From Orychophragmus violaceus (lineage: Eukaryota; Streptophyta; Magnoliopsida; Brassicales; Brassicaceae): a stretch of 64,000 bases of DNA. Below are positions 41,182 through 52,650 of this stretch, one piece after another (position 1 is the first letter of the stretch; each line of letters begins with the position of its first letter). The stretch lies in contig CM058231.1 in NCBI GenBank assembly GCA_030180135.1, positions 21,889,034 to 21,953,033 on the forward strand. Direction: 5' to 3'. The translations under genes were made by a program, and so were the position numbers. Under the pieces are notes generated by a model that saw only the letters and a program-made list of their open reading frames with translations, made no database searches and was not told the DNA's origin.

Positions 41182-42330
41182 AAAACAGGCGTGCAGAGAT
41201 CGAAACCACAATGTACTTCAATTGTCCCAAGTAATCTCCACAATCAAATCAAGACATTTGAACTCACAATACTGACCTTTGTAAACAATTAGGTGCAGTT
41301 TCAACGAGGGGTATCGATTAGAGTACACATGGACTCTTACTCAGTCAGTACTCTTTCGTAGACTGCCACACTATTGGTTCCTTTCTTCTCTGTTTTCTCA
41401 CTTCAGCGGCTGATCTTTCCCCACTAGGTAACATTTTTTTATCAGCTACTCTTCCTGTTTATTGGGGTATTACTTTGGACACATTCCCTTGAAACACAAA
41501 AGATAATAGGAGTCCCCAAGACTTCCGTGTTCACTTGGAAGCTACTTGCTTATTCGCATAGTTATTCATTTTTTTCTTTTTATCTGAAGGGAAGAGAAAG
41601 GGAAACCGTACACGGAAAGATTTACATATCTTTCAGGGCTGAAAGTGCAATCCGATCCAATGTATACCAAGCCCTTTGGTGAGAAAATCTCTCAAGTCAG
41701 TTTAGGGGTGAAGTAAGTAATGAATCCTCTAAATACCTGAAGTTATATGGGTGTCCTTAGTAGGTTGATCTGTGTGTGGTTTTGTAATTGTCATAGATCT
41801 GCTACAAGTATGTCTAAGTTCCAGTGAAAGAAAAAAGTTACTCGAAAATTTGTAGTTTCATAGTAGTTTTAACTCAATAAAACAACACAAACAAATTGAC
41901 TGACTCTAAGAAAATAGAAAACAGGGTGTCGGTAAAATACCTCCCCCACACTTAAACAAAACAATCCACGGTGTTATACAAGCTTGGGCTCAGAAGGTAT
42001 AAGCAAGCGAATTCAAGAAAATCAGAAACCTTACCTGCTAGCGCGGTGAGTGTCGACCGACACACAGCCAGTGTCGAGAGACACTAGGCTTAGGCCAACA
42101 TAATATGATCCATCTCGAGCATCCTCAATTATGGTCCATTTTTAGTGGCTTGTCGACCGATACCATAAGGGTGTCGACCAACATTGAAGGTGTTCGACAT
42201 GTTTACACGCTTATGACACACCAAAGACACAAAAATTGAAGAAAACAAAACCCAAAAAAAGAAAGGAAAACAGGCTCCCCAGTGGGTTTCCTCCCACCAA
42301 ACGCTTTTTTTAGTCATTAGCTTGACTATT
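41182..42330 (-). other. Gyp-2 3' non-coding region
   Basis: DNA between the protease remnant and the Tat-L insertion. It has a second CTCCCCCACACTTAA word (41942), CGATCGA-type variants (42050-42195) and, just past the coding end, a GGTGGGAGGAAACCCACTG word on the minus strand, as in Gyp-1. No gene is seen. Confidence 0.55.
42050..42200. repeat. Diverged CGATCGA cassettes in Gyp-2 3' region
   Basis: Two pairs: GTGTCGACCGACACAC with GTGTCGAGAGACACTA, and TTGTCGACCGATACC with GTGTCGACCAACATTG. Cores are CGACCGA-like rather than CGATCGA, but pair spacing is kept. Confidence 0.65.
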
Positions 42331-44821
42331 GTTAAGAGATAGGCTCTTGGGGGTTCGACAGAGGCAAATAATGCGTCCGTGAAAGTCTCCTCATCCATGG
42401 AAGTGTGTAGGCATTATAAGAATGTGATCTACCAAGGAATGAGGGAAGAGAACCAGGGTGGAAGCGGTGTTTGGGTGGGATGGAGTGTTTCCCTGCATTC
42501 ACATCAACGAATGTAGGAGGTTAAAGTTGAGGGGATTCATACCTTTGCTTTGGAGGATGTGTAATGTATGAAGCTTTCTGAAGATGTTAGAGTATATTCA
42601 TGACGAACCACCATCTTCTCTTCTCCAATAACAGACACTTTAACTTCACCAATCTGAACTTCTTGTTCCACCTCAACTCTGAAAGTCTGACCAACAATGG
42701 TTGATCTTCGCAGCTTGTCGATCTTGAAATACAGGCTTATATCCCATATGGAGATTAACCAGACCACGCCTCACATCAATCACTGCTCCAGCTGTAGCCA
42801 AGAAGGATTTCCAAGTAGCAGAGAATCATCCAGCTCAACATCAAATTTCAGCACCACAAAGTCTGTTGGAATTAAGTAGTTTCCAACTTTGATAGGGATG
42901 TCTTCTAAAACTCCTTTCGGAATCCTCTTCGATCGATCAGCTAGGATTAGAGAGATCCTAGTTCTTTTGAAGTCCAGTAGTCTCAATCTCACAGCCACAT
43001 AGTATGGAATGAGACTCAAACCAGATCCTAAGTCACACAAAGAACGCTTGAAGCTGTCCTTGAAGATGGAACAGTCAAGCACAAAGACTCTTCGATCTGG
43101 AAGCTTCTCTGGAATCTTATTCAGCAGCGCATAACTGACTTTTGAGAAACCATAGCCACCCCTTCTTGTAAATCTTCATCCATGGAGATCATATTCTTTG
43201 CATGCCTCTGCAGAGAAGGGTGAATTCGCAGTGCATCAATCAATGGAATCTTATTCAGCTTCTTATCCATCACGACCATGCATTTGGCCTCTTTCAGCTC
43301 ATGTGTAGACTTATTAGGGGCTCTAGGGAAGGGAATTGGAAGCTTGTAGACCCTTGACTCCACAGCTATTCGAGTCTTTGAAAATTATGGCTCAGCACGA
43401 CCATAGTGCCGATCAACACCGAGGTGGTGTCGGTCAAAGCTTCATGTATTTGTCGACTCCCTTTCTTATTTTCCCATATTGTCGACCTTGGAATCATGTT
43501 GGGTCAGTTTCAGTCCGTCATGAGGAATCGAAATCTCCTTTATAGCGTGGTGTCGACCGACACTAGGTGGGTGTCGGTCAACGCTGAGGGACGACATGAG
43601 TAGTTCGATGTCGATCTCGGTCGATTTTGGTCTGTCAAAACTCAAAGACTCAAGATTTTGAAGGGGTGTCAACCGACACAGTTGGGCTTCTTGACTGTTT
43701 TCAACGATTTTCATAGCCTTTAACCCAAATTCTTGTTCCTGATCCAGCTCATATTCAATCTGAACCGAGATGGCATTGACTTGTGCATTCTTGACATTCT
43801 TCCCCTTGACTGAACCAGAAATCTGAGCCGCTTGTGTATCTCTATGCTTCACATGAGTGTTCAAAGCCTCAAAATTCCCATTTAGATCAATGCATAAGAC
43901 ATTAATCTTCTTGTTGAAGTCAACAGTGGTCCGCTGTTGTCCCTCAAGAATATTTTCCATCATTGCTTCCAGTCTGCCTTCATTAGTTGTTGCAGGGAGT
44001 GCTTGGTAAGAAGAAGCATCATATTTCCTTTAGAAGGAATTGTTTTGCTGCTGGAAAATCTTCTGAAATGCAGACTTCTAAATGTAGCAACAAAGGTTTT
44101 GATTCCCATGCAGATTACCATATCTCTGACTATGACTTCCAGTTCCAGCAATGTAGTTGACAATCTACTGCTCACACTCATTGACTGGCTGAATGGTCTC
44201 AACTTCTGCAGCAAACAGAACATGCTTCTTACCCACCAAAAGACTGTGCATAGAGTCCAACTTTTTATGCATTTCAGTAATTTGAGCCCCATCCATGCTT
44301 CCTGCAAGTTGCTATCTCTCAAAGTCAGATTTTATTGTACTATTGCTAGTTACCAAGTTCTCAATTAGCTCCCTTGATATCTCAGAAGACCTCGTTTGGA
44401 AGTTTCCATTGCTAGCAGCATCCAACGCCTGATGATACCTCCAATTCACACAACTAAATAACATGTTCAACAATTGAACTTGTGAAAATTCTTGGTGTGG
44501 GCAGTCACGTTGATACGCTCTAAAGCGTACCCAAGTAGCCTTAAAGGCTTCAGCCGGACCCTAATTGAACTAGGTAATTTGATTTCTCAGGTGGTATGCT
44601 GCCATCATCATAGAAGTTTCTGCAAAAAAATCTTCTTGATGCATCCCAAGTAGTAAGAGTACCTGATGGTACATGCTTAAACCACTCAGAAGCCACTTCA
44701 CTAAGAGAATGTGGGAAGAGCTTGTAGTGTAAGAAATCATTGCTGACTCCATTGTGCTTCATGCTGGTTACCAGATCCTCAAATCTCTCGATATAGTCCA
44801 CTGGGTGTTCATTATGAAGAT
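42330..44821 (-). pseudogene. Gyp-2 protease and C-terminal gag, broken
   Basis: This is the homologue of the Gyp-1 gag-protease frame on the minus strand. The protease block (43082-42780) has CDLGSGLSLIP in place of CDLGAAGSLMP, with a Ser where Gyp-1 has Ala. The segment around 43963-43466 matches the region just after the gag/protease boundary. A UAG at 44078-44080 sits exactly where Gyp-1 has its UAG, followed by AAG TCT GCA TTT. Further stops (for example TAA eleven to twenty codons later) and shifts show it is dead. At its 5' side the gag core (44801-44550) is cut by Cop-C and resumes at 51993. Confidence 0.78.
43398..43682. repeat. CGATCGA-type cassettes within Gyp-2 protease region
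   Basis: Diverged pairs: GCCGATCAACACCGAG with GGTGTCGGTCAAAGC (about 43409-43441), GTGTCGACCGACACTAG with GTGTCGGTCAACGCTG (43551-43584), and GTGTCAACCGACACAG (43666-43681). This is the same general place as the single pair in Gyp-1 (3214-3256), but expanded. Confidence 0.65.
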
Positions 44822-45091
44822 CATGGTGTTGGGATTGTGTCCTGAAATCACACTTGTACTCACTCCTGATAATAGTTGTGTATCGAGATCAATCGTTTGT
44901 ATAATACTGGTGATTGCAATGCTTTGCTAGAAGCCTCTTGAAATCTGTAAGTTGTAGACTTACTGCCAGTACTATATGATCCTATAGGGTCACACACCTA
45001 AGCAATCTGGAAGCTAACATATGGGAATGATCATTTTGATAATGATCACATTGATGTGTATTGGATACACATTGACATAGAGTTTTATGAT

Positions 45092-45184
45092 GTGTGTGTC
45101 GATCGATACATGAGTGTGTCGATCGATGCAGGCTTTTCGAGGAGGTGTGTCGATCGACACTATAAGTGTGTCGATCGATGCATA
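45092..45184. repeat. Four CGATCGA palindromes in Cop-C 5' LTR
   Basis: GTGTCGATCGATACAT, GTGTCGATCGATGCAG, GTGTCGATCGACACTA and GTGTCGATCGATGCAT, arranged as two pairs with 4-5 bases within a pair. The same set is at 51553-51645 and at 1496-1587. It lies upstream of the TATA box. Confidence 0.9.
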
Positions 45185-45268
45185 TCGGGTTTCGAAACTG
45201 ATGTTTCGGATTAATGACGCAAACGAGTCGGGCTTGTCCGACGGTCCGTGATGTCATTTCCAGGTCGA

Positions 45269-45276
45269 TATATAAA
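45269..45276 (+). promoter_or_regulatory. TATA box of Cop-C 5' LTR
   Basis: TATATAAA lies inside the imperfect inverted repeat CCAGGTCGATATATAAAGG / TTATATGGTCGACCTGG. In the 3' LTR the box is shortened by two bases (GATATAAAGG). Confidence 0.6.
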
Positions 45277-45529
45277 GGCTTATATGGTCGACCTGGACCC
45301 TGGCCGTCACTGTTATTCTCAGAGAGAAAAGCAGAGACATCGAAAACTCATTCCCTGAATCCGGCACTAGCATCCCGGCGTTCCAGGTTGTGTGAGTGTG
45401 TGCTTGGTAGAGGCGAAGCACTTGATTCGCTAGATCTCGTTCACCATTCTATTCCGCTGCCAGATCTGAGGTAAGAACGAGGTAATAGATTCAATCACCT
45501 AGACCCTAGATCCTAGGAGAATCCAACAG

Positions 45530-45541
45530 TGGTATCAGAGC
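45530..45541 (+). other. Primer binding site of Cop-C (tRNA-iMet)
   Basis: TGGTATCAGAGC is intact, one base after the 5' LTR. Together with a good polypurine tract and LTRs, all cis signals for reverse transcription are present in a coding-dead element. Confidence 0.95.
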
Positions 45542-45679
45542 CTAGGGTTTAATCTGTTGAATCTGAGGCATGTAAATTGATTGATGATGAATTTGATTAG
45601 ATTAATGCCTGCTAGATCATGTTTTGAAGAATTTAATCACGGATTAAATGTCTCTGTTGAAATCGATGATCTGTGTTTT

Positions 45680-45960
45680 CGCACTGTGTCGATCGACACA
45701 AGTTTGTGTCGGTCGATACACCGCGAAACACGAATAAAAGATTTTAGGGTTTTCGCACAGCATCGATCGATACACTGGTGTGTCGGTCGATGCACCGCGA
45801 AAATGCGATAGAACTTGTGTTTTCGCATAGTGTCGATCGACACAAGTTTGTGTCGGTCGATGCACAGCGAATTCGCCTATTAAAATTTGGGTTTCGATTT
45901 GAAATCGCACTGTGTCGATCGACAAACTGGGTGCATCGATCGACACAGGCTGTGCGACAG
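45680..45960. repeat. Tandem array of CGATCGA pairs in Cop-C leader
   Basis: Four pairs, roughly 70-80 bases apart, each with a first core CGATCGA and mostly a second core CGGTCGA (GTGTCGATCGACACAAG with TGTGTCGGTCGATACACC, and so on), separated by GCGAAA-containing spacers. In the fourth pair (about 45912-45949) both cores are CGATCGA. Confidence 0.8.
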
Positions 45961-45968
45961 GATAAATC

Positions 45969-46318
45969 GGTTCAATTGGATTGAACTGGTTAACTCGCAT
46001 GGTTATGTCGGTTTAATTCGATTAAAAATCCCTAATACCCTACCGTGTCGATCGACACAGGTTTAATGTCGGTCGACACAAGCCTTGCGATTGGTTGAAT
46101 CGGTTCAATTGGATTGAACTGGTTATCATGCTTGGTTAAGGTAGATCAGATCGGTTTAAATTGGATGAATTGGTTCAATTGAATTGAACTGGTTTTCTCA
46201 ATTAGAATAAATCGATTTAATTGGTTAAGATTAGTTTGATTGGATAAGTCGGTTCAATTGGATTGGACCGGTTATCGCGATTAGTTAAAACTGGTTGAAT
46301 CGGTTCAATTAGATGGAC
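45969..46318 (+). other. Five imperfect hairpins in Cop-C leader
   Basis: GGTTCAAT-TGG-ATTGAACT at 45969-45987 and 46102-46120, GGTTCAAT-TGA-ATTGAACT at 46172-46190, GGTTCAAT-TGG-ATTGGACC at 46251-46269, and a shorter GGTTCAAT-TAG-ATGGACC at 46302-46318. Changes in the right arm preserve pairing through G-T wobble or restore G-C. They are in the sense strand of the leader RNA. Confidence 0.6.
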
Positions 46319-47229
46319 CGGTTAAATTGGATTTGACCGGTTATCTCAAATGGTCTTAAGGTTGCATATCAAGACTCGAACAAGTGTGTCGGTCGACACA
46401 TATGGTGACGATGCGAACCGTAATCGTTTGGTTTTGAACCAAATGATTAAGAAACCGAACCGAATGACCTAACCCACTAAAATTAGAACGATTAAAACTA
46501 AATTGATATTAAAAGTTAAAAAAAAAATGTTCTAAACCTATCTAATACACATTGGATGTGTGTTAGATCGAAGCTTTGTTATTCAATATGGTCAACTGTC
46601 AAGACTCGTTTCGTTGTTGGATAGTCTTGGAGTCCTTGGTATCCACAATTACATGAGTAAGGCAGGTAATAGTATTGATGGTCTTGCAGTGCTTGACATC
46701 TACAATTACGTGACTTAAGAGATTGAATTACTTATCTTTTAAAGTTCCGTTTCCTCAACAAAATATCAAGTGACCTTGATTTCTTGCCCAATCTTGTCTA
46801 CTGTCAAGACTTTTTTCGTTGTTGGATAGTCTTGGAGTCCTTGGTATCCACAGCTACATGAGTAAGGCAGGTGATCATTGACAGACTTGCAGTGCGACTG
46901 TCAATGATCACAAGACTTAAGAGGTTGGTTTACTTGACTGGGCTATCAGAAGTTCTGGGCCCAGAGACGTCAGAGTGGATGAGATATGGATTGTCTTATC
47001 TGCGACCAAGAGTTGTAATGGGTACAATTAGCAATGGTTTGCTTACCTAGATTACTAAACTCTGGGTGATGACGAGTCGTCCACTCAGATTTTAGTGATG
47101 TATGGATCTTGGATCATTATATTCATAGAGGAAACATTGTTTGAATATAATGCGAGTTTTCTTATTGGATAAGATTCCTCATTTCCTGAAATCATAACTA
47201 AAATTTTCTTTGATTAAAATTTTCAGCCT

Positions 47230-48144
47230 ATGTCTAAAACTACTTTCTCGTTACGATCCGTCCTTGAGAAGGACAAGTTAAATGGATCAAATTTCCTGGA
47301 TTGGTATCGCAATTTGAGATTAATCCTCAAGCAGGAGAGTAAGGACTATGTCCTTGAGAAAGCTATTCCAGAAAGGCTTGGGACCAATCGCTCGAATGCA
47401 GTATATGATGCTTGGAATAAGCATTATATTGATGTGGTAGATGTGCGTGGTCTGATGTTGGCTACCATGAACTCAAACTTGAAGAGTCAGTATGAGAACA
47501 TGGAGTCGCCAATAGAGATGATCACCAACCTGAAACTGAAGTTTCAGGATCTGGCACGAGTTGAGAGATTCCAGATGGTGAAGTCTCTCACTGGGTGCAA
47601 GCTACTAGAGGATGCTCCAGTGAGTCCTCATGTCATTAAAATGATGGGTTACATTGATAACCTGGGGAAACTGGATTGTCCTGTCAGCTTAGAGTTGGCT
47701 ACTGACATCATTCTGTAGTCACTGCCGTCTAGTTATGATAAGTTTGTTAAAAGCTATATCAAGAATGACTTGACGAAGACGTTAACTGAGCTGCATGGCA
47801 TGCTCAAAACAGCAGAGCAAGACATCAAAAGGGGTAAAAGATTTGAGAAATCTTGTGTTGACAAGGGTAGAGGCAGGGCCGTCCAGATTTGGAATCAGGA
47901 TAAGCATGTGTCATCATATAAGCCCAAGTCCGGCCCATCTGGTGTTAGAAAGTGCTTCTACTGTGATGAGTTAGGGCATTGGAAGAGAGATTGCATAAAA
48001 TTCTTGGAAGATTCACAAGAGATGAAGGAGATGTATGGTACTTCTTCTTCAGGTATTGTGTTATTACTTCAAGTTCTACGTATGTATTGGATACTAGTTG
48101 TGGTACTGATATTTTGGAAATATGCAGGGCCTAAGCAACAGTAG
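47230..48144 (+). pseudogene. Cop-C gag, broken
   Basis: The frame opens at 47230 with a Gag start like that of Cop-B (GSNFLDWYRNLRLILKQE against GTNFLTWSRNLRLVLKQE) and runs 162 codons to TAG at 47716-47718. It continues in another segment to 48144 with a zinc knuckle (CFYCDELGHWKRDC, CX2CX4HX4C kept). After that the frame shifts and the protease motif is lost. It cannot supply complete Gag. Confidence 0.88.
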
Positions 48145-50160
48145 AACGTTGAAGAAAGGATAAGGGGAACTGCGTGTCTGGTATGGAGCAATGGTTGCTG
48201 CATGAGCCGTAGAGATTCTCCACTTGTAGGAGCCTTTCAAGCTTGGTTTTAAATTAAGTAATTGCTACTATGTACATGCTTTATGCAGAGATGTCTTTCA
48301 TTTTCTTGTAAGAATTTGGATGTTTTTCATTCTGATAAAAGACAAGTTTTGCTCTTTTGATCCCAATGAAATGTTCTATGGTAGCACCCCTTTTGATAAA
48401 TGGGTTTTATATTTTAACCAATAAACGCTTGGATATAACATAAATACCAAACGGTTTAAGTCTGATGACTTGAACTCGATTTTTCCTTAGCATAGTCGTT
48501 TTGACCACATAGAGTGATGTGGATTCAGAAGTTCCATAGTTATGGGCTTTTGGGCTCATTTGATTAGAAATCATATGAGATATGAATTCTGCTTACTGGA
48601 CCAAATGACTAAGGCTTCTTTGGCAGAGCTAAAGAGAAGGTCCAGAGGCTTATTGGGCCTTACACGTACTGATGTATGTGGCCCAATGAGCATTAATGCC
48701 AAAGGAAATCTTCAGTACTTCATTACCTTATTGAAGTCATCAGTAAGTATGGCTGTGTTCTTTTGATGAGACACAAGTAGGAATCCTTTGAGGAGTTCCA
48801 AAATGAAGTATAGAACCGATTTGACAGAAGTATTGAGATCCTCGATTAGATCGCGGAGGAAAATACTTGAGTCAAGAATTAAGTGATCATCTAAGTGAGT
48901 GTGAAGTCGCTTCACAGCTCATCTCTCCTGAAAACCCTGAATGGTGTTTCTGAGAGAATGAATCGGATCTTATTGGATATGCTCCGATTAATGATGAGTC
49001 ACATGAATCTTCCATTATCCATTTAAAATACGCTCTAAAATGAACATGTTTACGCTAAATAAGTTTTCTATCAGAATCAGTGAAAAACACCACATTGGAT
49101 GTAGACTGGGTGATTTCCAAATATGTTTTTCTGATTAATTGGGATTGCAAGGTTTGTGTAAGGCAGTTGTCAACAAACAAACTTGAACCCAAATCTGATA
49201 GGTCTGCTTCGCTGGTTGTCCTAGGGAAACCGAGGCTTAGTACTTTTCCAACCAATCCGAGAACAAAGTTATGTTGTTCGGAACTCTGTTTTTCCAAGAA
49301 GAATAGTGGGAGTAAAAGTACAGCTCGAAGAAATTCGAGAAACACAGGAAGCTGCTCAACCTGTTGAAGGGGAACAGCAGTTAGATCTACAAAGTGATAT
49401 AGGATCTACACCTGTGGAGCCTGAAGTTTGCTGATCCTAATGGATCCGTCACTAAATCGAGGGTGATTCCTCGTGACCGATTGTCGTGATCTGTTGATCA
49501 TTGAACAGTGACGAGCCTGCGAAATTTAAAGAAGCGAAGGTGAGCCCCAACTCCGAAAAATTGGCTAGATATGCATGTTAGCTTCACCGAATGAAGCAAT
49601 CATCTTGGAGTTGGAGTCTATGTTCTGTTAAAACGGTCAAAAGGTTTTGACTCGATCAGGAACGAATAGAAACCGTGCGTTTACAAGTAAACTAGTGGGA
49701 GCGTAATTGCAATTCTCAAAACTGTATGTTTAGAACGTACTTAATCTCATAAACGACGTTCCGACGCTAAAGTCTTGTCAAGATTTGGGTCGGAAGTCAT
49801 ATTTAACGAGAGACATGGGAGAAGCCGCGTAAGCTCTTGGAATATGGATCCATTAAGATGGATCAGAAGAGCTACTTGGATCGTGTCAGAATCCTTATGA
49901 TTATAAGGTATTGGACAGTTCCAATATGCATGATTCCAAGAATGACTTCACACCAAAGGTCTTATGGCAATGATCTTAGCAAGATGAAGTGTCTTAGACA
50001 CTGGCTGAGCTAGTGTCTATGAGTGTGATTCCTTTTGCTTATGCAATAGAATCCATCATGAATGCCATATTTTGCGCTCGTCTAAATGCAGCTGACGCAT
50101 AAAGCATGACGAGAAGATACCAAATTTGTTCAGGTAAGAATCACTGGACAGTTGTAAGGA
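48145..50160 (+). pseudogene. Cop-C pol remnant with RT deletion
   Basis: Fragments of integrase (48598-48760, with TRTDVCGPMSINAKGN) and later pieces align with Cop-B, with many stops and shifts. Around 49620 the sequence jumps from the segment matching Cop-B 17545 to that matching about 17960, so roughly 370-400 bases of RT, including the first catalytic Asp, are absent. A TAA at 50100-50102 in the RNase H-proximal part is also in Cop-A (40-42). Confidence 0.8.
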
Positions 50161-51276
50161 ATATCCCCAAGTGTTTTAGAAACACTAAGGATAGGTTCTT
50201 GTACAACTGATAAAAAGACGATCCAGTTATGAGTAGTTAGACGGACAAAGATGATTCCCGGTTCCCACCTGGTTATGTCTTTTTGCCTGTGTAGCGGTCA
50301 TGTCTGTTGGAAAGGTTTCCAAGCAGAGGACCGTAGAATAGTGCTTATTAAAGAATAGCGGTGTGGTTTGTTGGAATGGTTCCAAGCAAGAACACCGCAG
50401 CATCTCTCACAACCCAAGCACGAGTTGTATACTGTTGCTGTAGGTACTAGATATCTGAAGACTTGGTCTTGATTCTAGTGGGAGTTAGTTTAGTTATGAT
50501 GTTCAGATAGATATGATATGGTCATGTTTATGAAAAAACTGACATCAACATTATTTGACTATTGGATAATTAAATAATGGTCCCAAAATAAGTTTATGTC
50601 ATATTATAGGTCATCAAGTTGAGGACTTGATCATGAAACCCTATAAGTAACAAATGACATAAATCATGATGTGTCCCTAGTCGAGGTTGTTAAAGTGGGA
50701 CAATAACAACCGCGAGAGACTAGCTTGTGAGGTGACTGTTGACTAAGTTTCATGGAGTCAATGATATGAGTATCACAGTCAGTCACATAGATATATGTTG
50801 GTGAACATATGATCGGACGTGACCCGCTAATGAGAAGTCTCCAGGATAGTTATATCTGTGTCTTGAGAGGTTCTCATTACGACTATTGAGTATAGTCCTT
50901 AGACCTGAGTTCATCATGCTTTCTTGCATGTGAATTGGTGCACCTTGACCTTGTCAAACGTCGACCCGTAACTGGCGGCTATAAAGGCACTGCTCAGGTG
51001 TATCATGAAGTGTGTAAAGGAACAGGGATGGAACAAGATGGGATTTGTCCCTCCTGAATAACGGGAGATAAATATCTCAGGGCCTATCGAAGATTTTATG
51101 CTGAGAAAATGTGTGGCCGCACTCAAACGAACGGTAGTTCAGTTGTTTGTTTTGTTCAATATAGATCAGGAGTTCGATAAATATGATATTGGCTTAATAA
51201 GAATGACACTAATCTTGTCTTATGCCAAATCGAGATATAGAGACAAAAGGATTGTAGGAATTGATGATTCCAGTAC

Positions 51277-51287
51277 AAGTGGGAGAT
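51277..51287 (+). other. Polypurine tract of Cop-C
   Basis: CAAGTGGGAGAT directly precedes the 3' LTR, as in Cop-A and Cop-B. Confidence 0.85.
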
Positions 51288-51987
51288 TGTTGGGATTGTG
51301 TCCTGAAATCACACTTGTACTCACTCCTGATAATAGTTGTGTATCGAGATCAATCGTTTGTATAATACTGGTGATTGCAATGCTTTGCTAGAAGCCTCTT
51401 GAAATCTGTAAGTTGTAGACTTACTGCCAGTACTATATGATCCTATAGGGTCACACACCTAAGCAATCTGGAAGCTAACATATGGGAATGATCATTTTGA
51501 TAATGATCACATTGATGTGTATTGGATACACATTGACATAGAGTTTTATGATGTGTGTGTCGATCGATACATGAGTGTGTCGATCGATGCAGGCTTTTCG
51601 AGGAGGTGTGTCGATCGACACTATAAGTGTGTCGATCGATGCATATCGGGTTTCGAAACTGATGTTTCGGATTAATGACGCAAACGAGTCGGGCTTGTCC
51701 GACGGTCCGTGATGTCATTTCCATGTCGATATAAAGGCTTATATGGTCGACCTGGACCCTGGCCGTCACTGTTATTCTCAGAGAGAAAAGCAGAGACATC
51801 GAAAACTCATTCCCTGAATCCGGCACTAGCATCTCGGCTTTCCAGGTTGTGTGAGTGTGTGCTTGGTAGAGGCGAAGCACTTGATTCGCTAGATCTCGTT
51901 CACCATTCTATTCTGCTGCCAGATCTGAGGTAAGAACGAGGTAATAGATTCAATCACCTAGACCCTAGATCCTAGGAGAATCCAACA
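51288..51987 (+). repeat. Cop-C 3' LTR (700 bp)
   Basis: Near-identical to the 5' LTR. Differences seen by eye: CCATGTCGATATAAAGG for CCAGGTCGATATATAAAGG, CATCTCGGCTTTCC for CATCCCGGCGTTCC, and TTCTGCTGCC for TTCCGCTGCC. It is followed by the target duplication CATGG. Confidence 0.95.
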
Positions 51988-51992
51988 CATGG

Positions 51993-52380
51993 AACATATG
52001 TTTTCCGACAAGTGTGTAGTACGACGTCTTCACCTCAAATTCATTCCTCTGAAGCAGAGGAGGTATGATCGCAGACCTGTTCGAATAGAACCCATATGGT
52101 CTATTGTAATCAGCAAGAGTCATTTGTGCTTGTGCTACAACAACTTGTGCAGCAGCTTGCGCATCACCACTCCTCTGTGGAATAATCCATGCGCCCGCAG
52201 CGGCTTTAATGACAGGTGAAAGAATAATGTTTCCTACATCGTCCAACTTATTTATGTGTTCATTGTACGCTTGACCTTGTTGGTCATGAAGAACACCTTG
52301 CTCGTCCCGAGTCATGATCACGGGTTGAAGCATTGTCATTTGTTTCCTCGCTTTTTGGTTCATGCGTTCCAACTTAACAA
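51993..52380 (-). pseudogene. Gyp-2 gag N-terminal part, cut by Cop-C
   Basis: On the minus strand it reads from about 52372 (MERMNQKARKQMTML) through LADYNRPYGFYSNRSAI to EVKTSYYTLVGKHMFHV, where the CATGG duplication marks the Cop-C insertion. The rest of the gag core is at 44801-44550. It aligns with residues ~45-165 of Gyp-1 Gag. Confidence 0.85.
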
Positions 52381-52650
52381 GCTCCTGACTTGAGAAAAAA
52401 AAAGCTTGTCGTCTGGGTTGCCTCTGGTGTGACGACTAGGCATGCACAGAAGCCCAAACTAAAGTCACGCATGCAATCTCTTTGTTCTCTCAGTTAGTGT
52501 CGAACGATTCCATGTTGGTGTCGATCGACATTGGGCTCTTGAAAAGACAAAAAAGACGAGAAACGAGAGTAAACAAAGAAAAATAAAAGCCTAGTCGAAA
52601 TTTGAAACTTAAATCTATTTGTAAAAACAGAAGATCAGAACAACAACGCC
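52381..52650 (-). other. Gyp-2 leader with decayed primer site
   Basis: Leader between LTR and gag. A CGATCGA-type pair (52495-52535) is present as in the Gyp-1 leader. Only CAACAACGCC (52641-52650) remains where the tRNA-Asp primer site should be, so priming ability is lost. Confidence 0.55.

Larger units (their letters stand above)
44827..45528 (+). repeat. Cop-C 5' LTR (702 bp)
   Basis: It runs TGTTGGGATTG to AATCCAACA. It contains four CGATCGA palindromes (45098-45180) and TATATAAA (45269-45276) within an inverted repeat. PBS follows after one base. Confidence 0.95.
45542..47229 (+). other. Cop-C leader, 1.7 kb, repeat-rich
   Basis: Non-coding. The first part holds a tandem series of CGATCGA/CGGTCGA pairs (45680-45960, 46040-46085, 46384-46402). 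The second part holds five GGTTCAAT...ATTGAAC hairpins (45969-46318). The last part (46550-46930) has two copies of a segment around GTCAACTGTCAAGACT...TTGTTGGATAGTCTTGGAGTCC. No gene is seen. Confidence 0.75.
44827..51987 (+). mobile_element. Cop-C: complete but coding-dead Ty1/copia element, TSD CATGG
   Basis: LTRs at 44827-45528 and 51288-51987 have perfect TG...CA ends. A 5-bp duplication CATGG (44822-44826 and 51988-51992) marks the site inside Gyp-2 gag. By eye the LTRs differ by four substitutions and one 2-base indel in 700 bp, so insertion is recent. The interior is heavily broken and lacks part of RT. Cop-A shares its 3' half, including at least one stop codon. Confidence 0.95.

Noticed and set aside
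34893..41186. A target duplication for Tat-L
   Set aside because: The left LTR has lost its outer end, so the right flank AAAAC has nothing valid to be compared with.
45680..45960. CRISPR-like array (regular short palindromic repeats with spacers)
   Set aside because: The spacing superficially resembles one, but this is a plant retrotransposon leader. Repeats vary, spacers are themselves related, and no cas genes are present.
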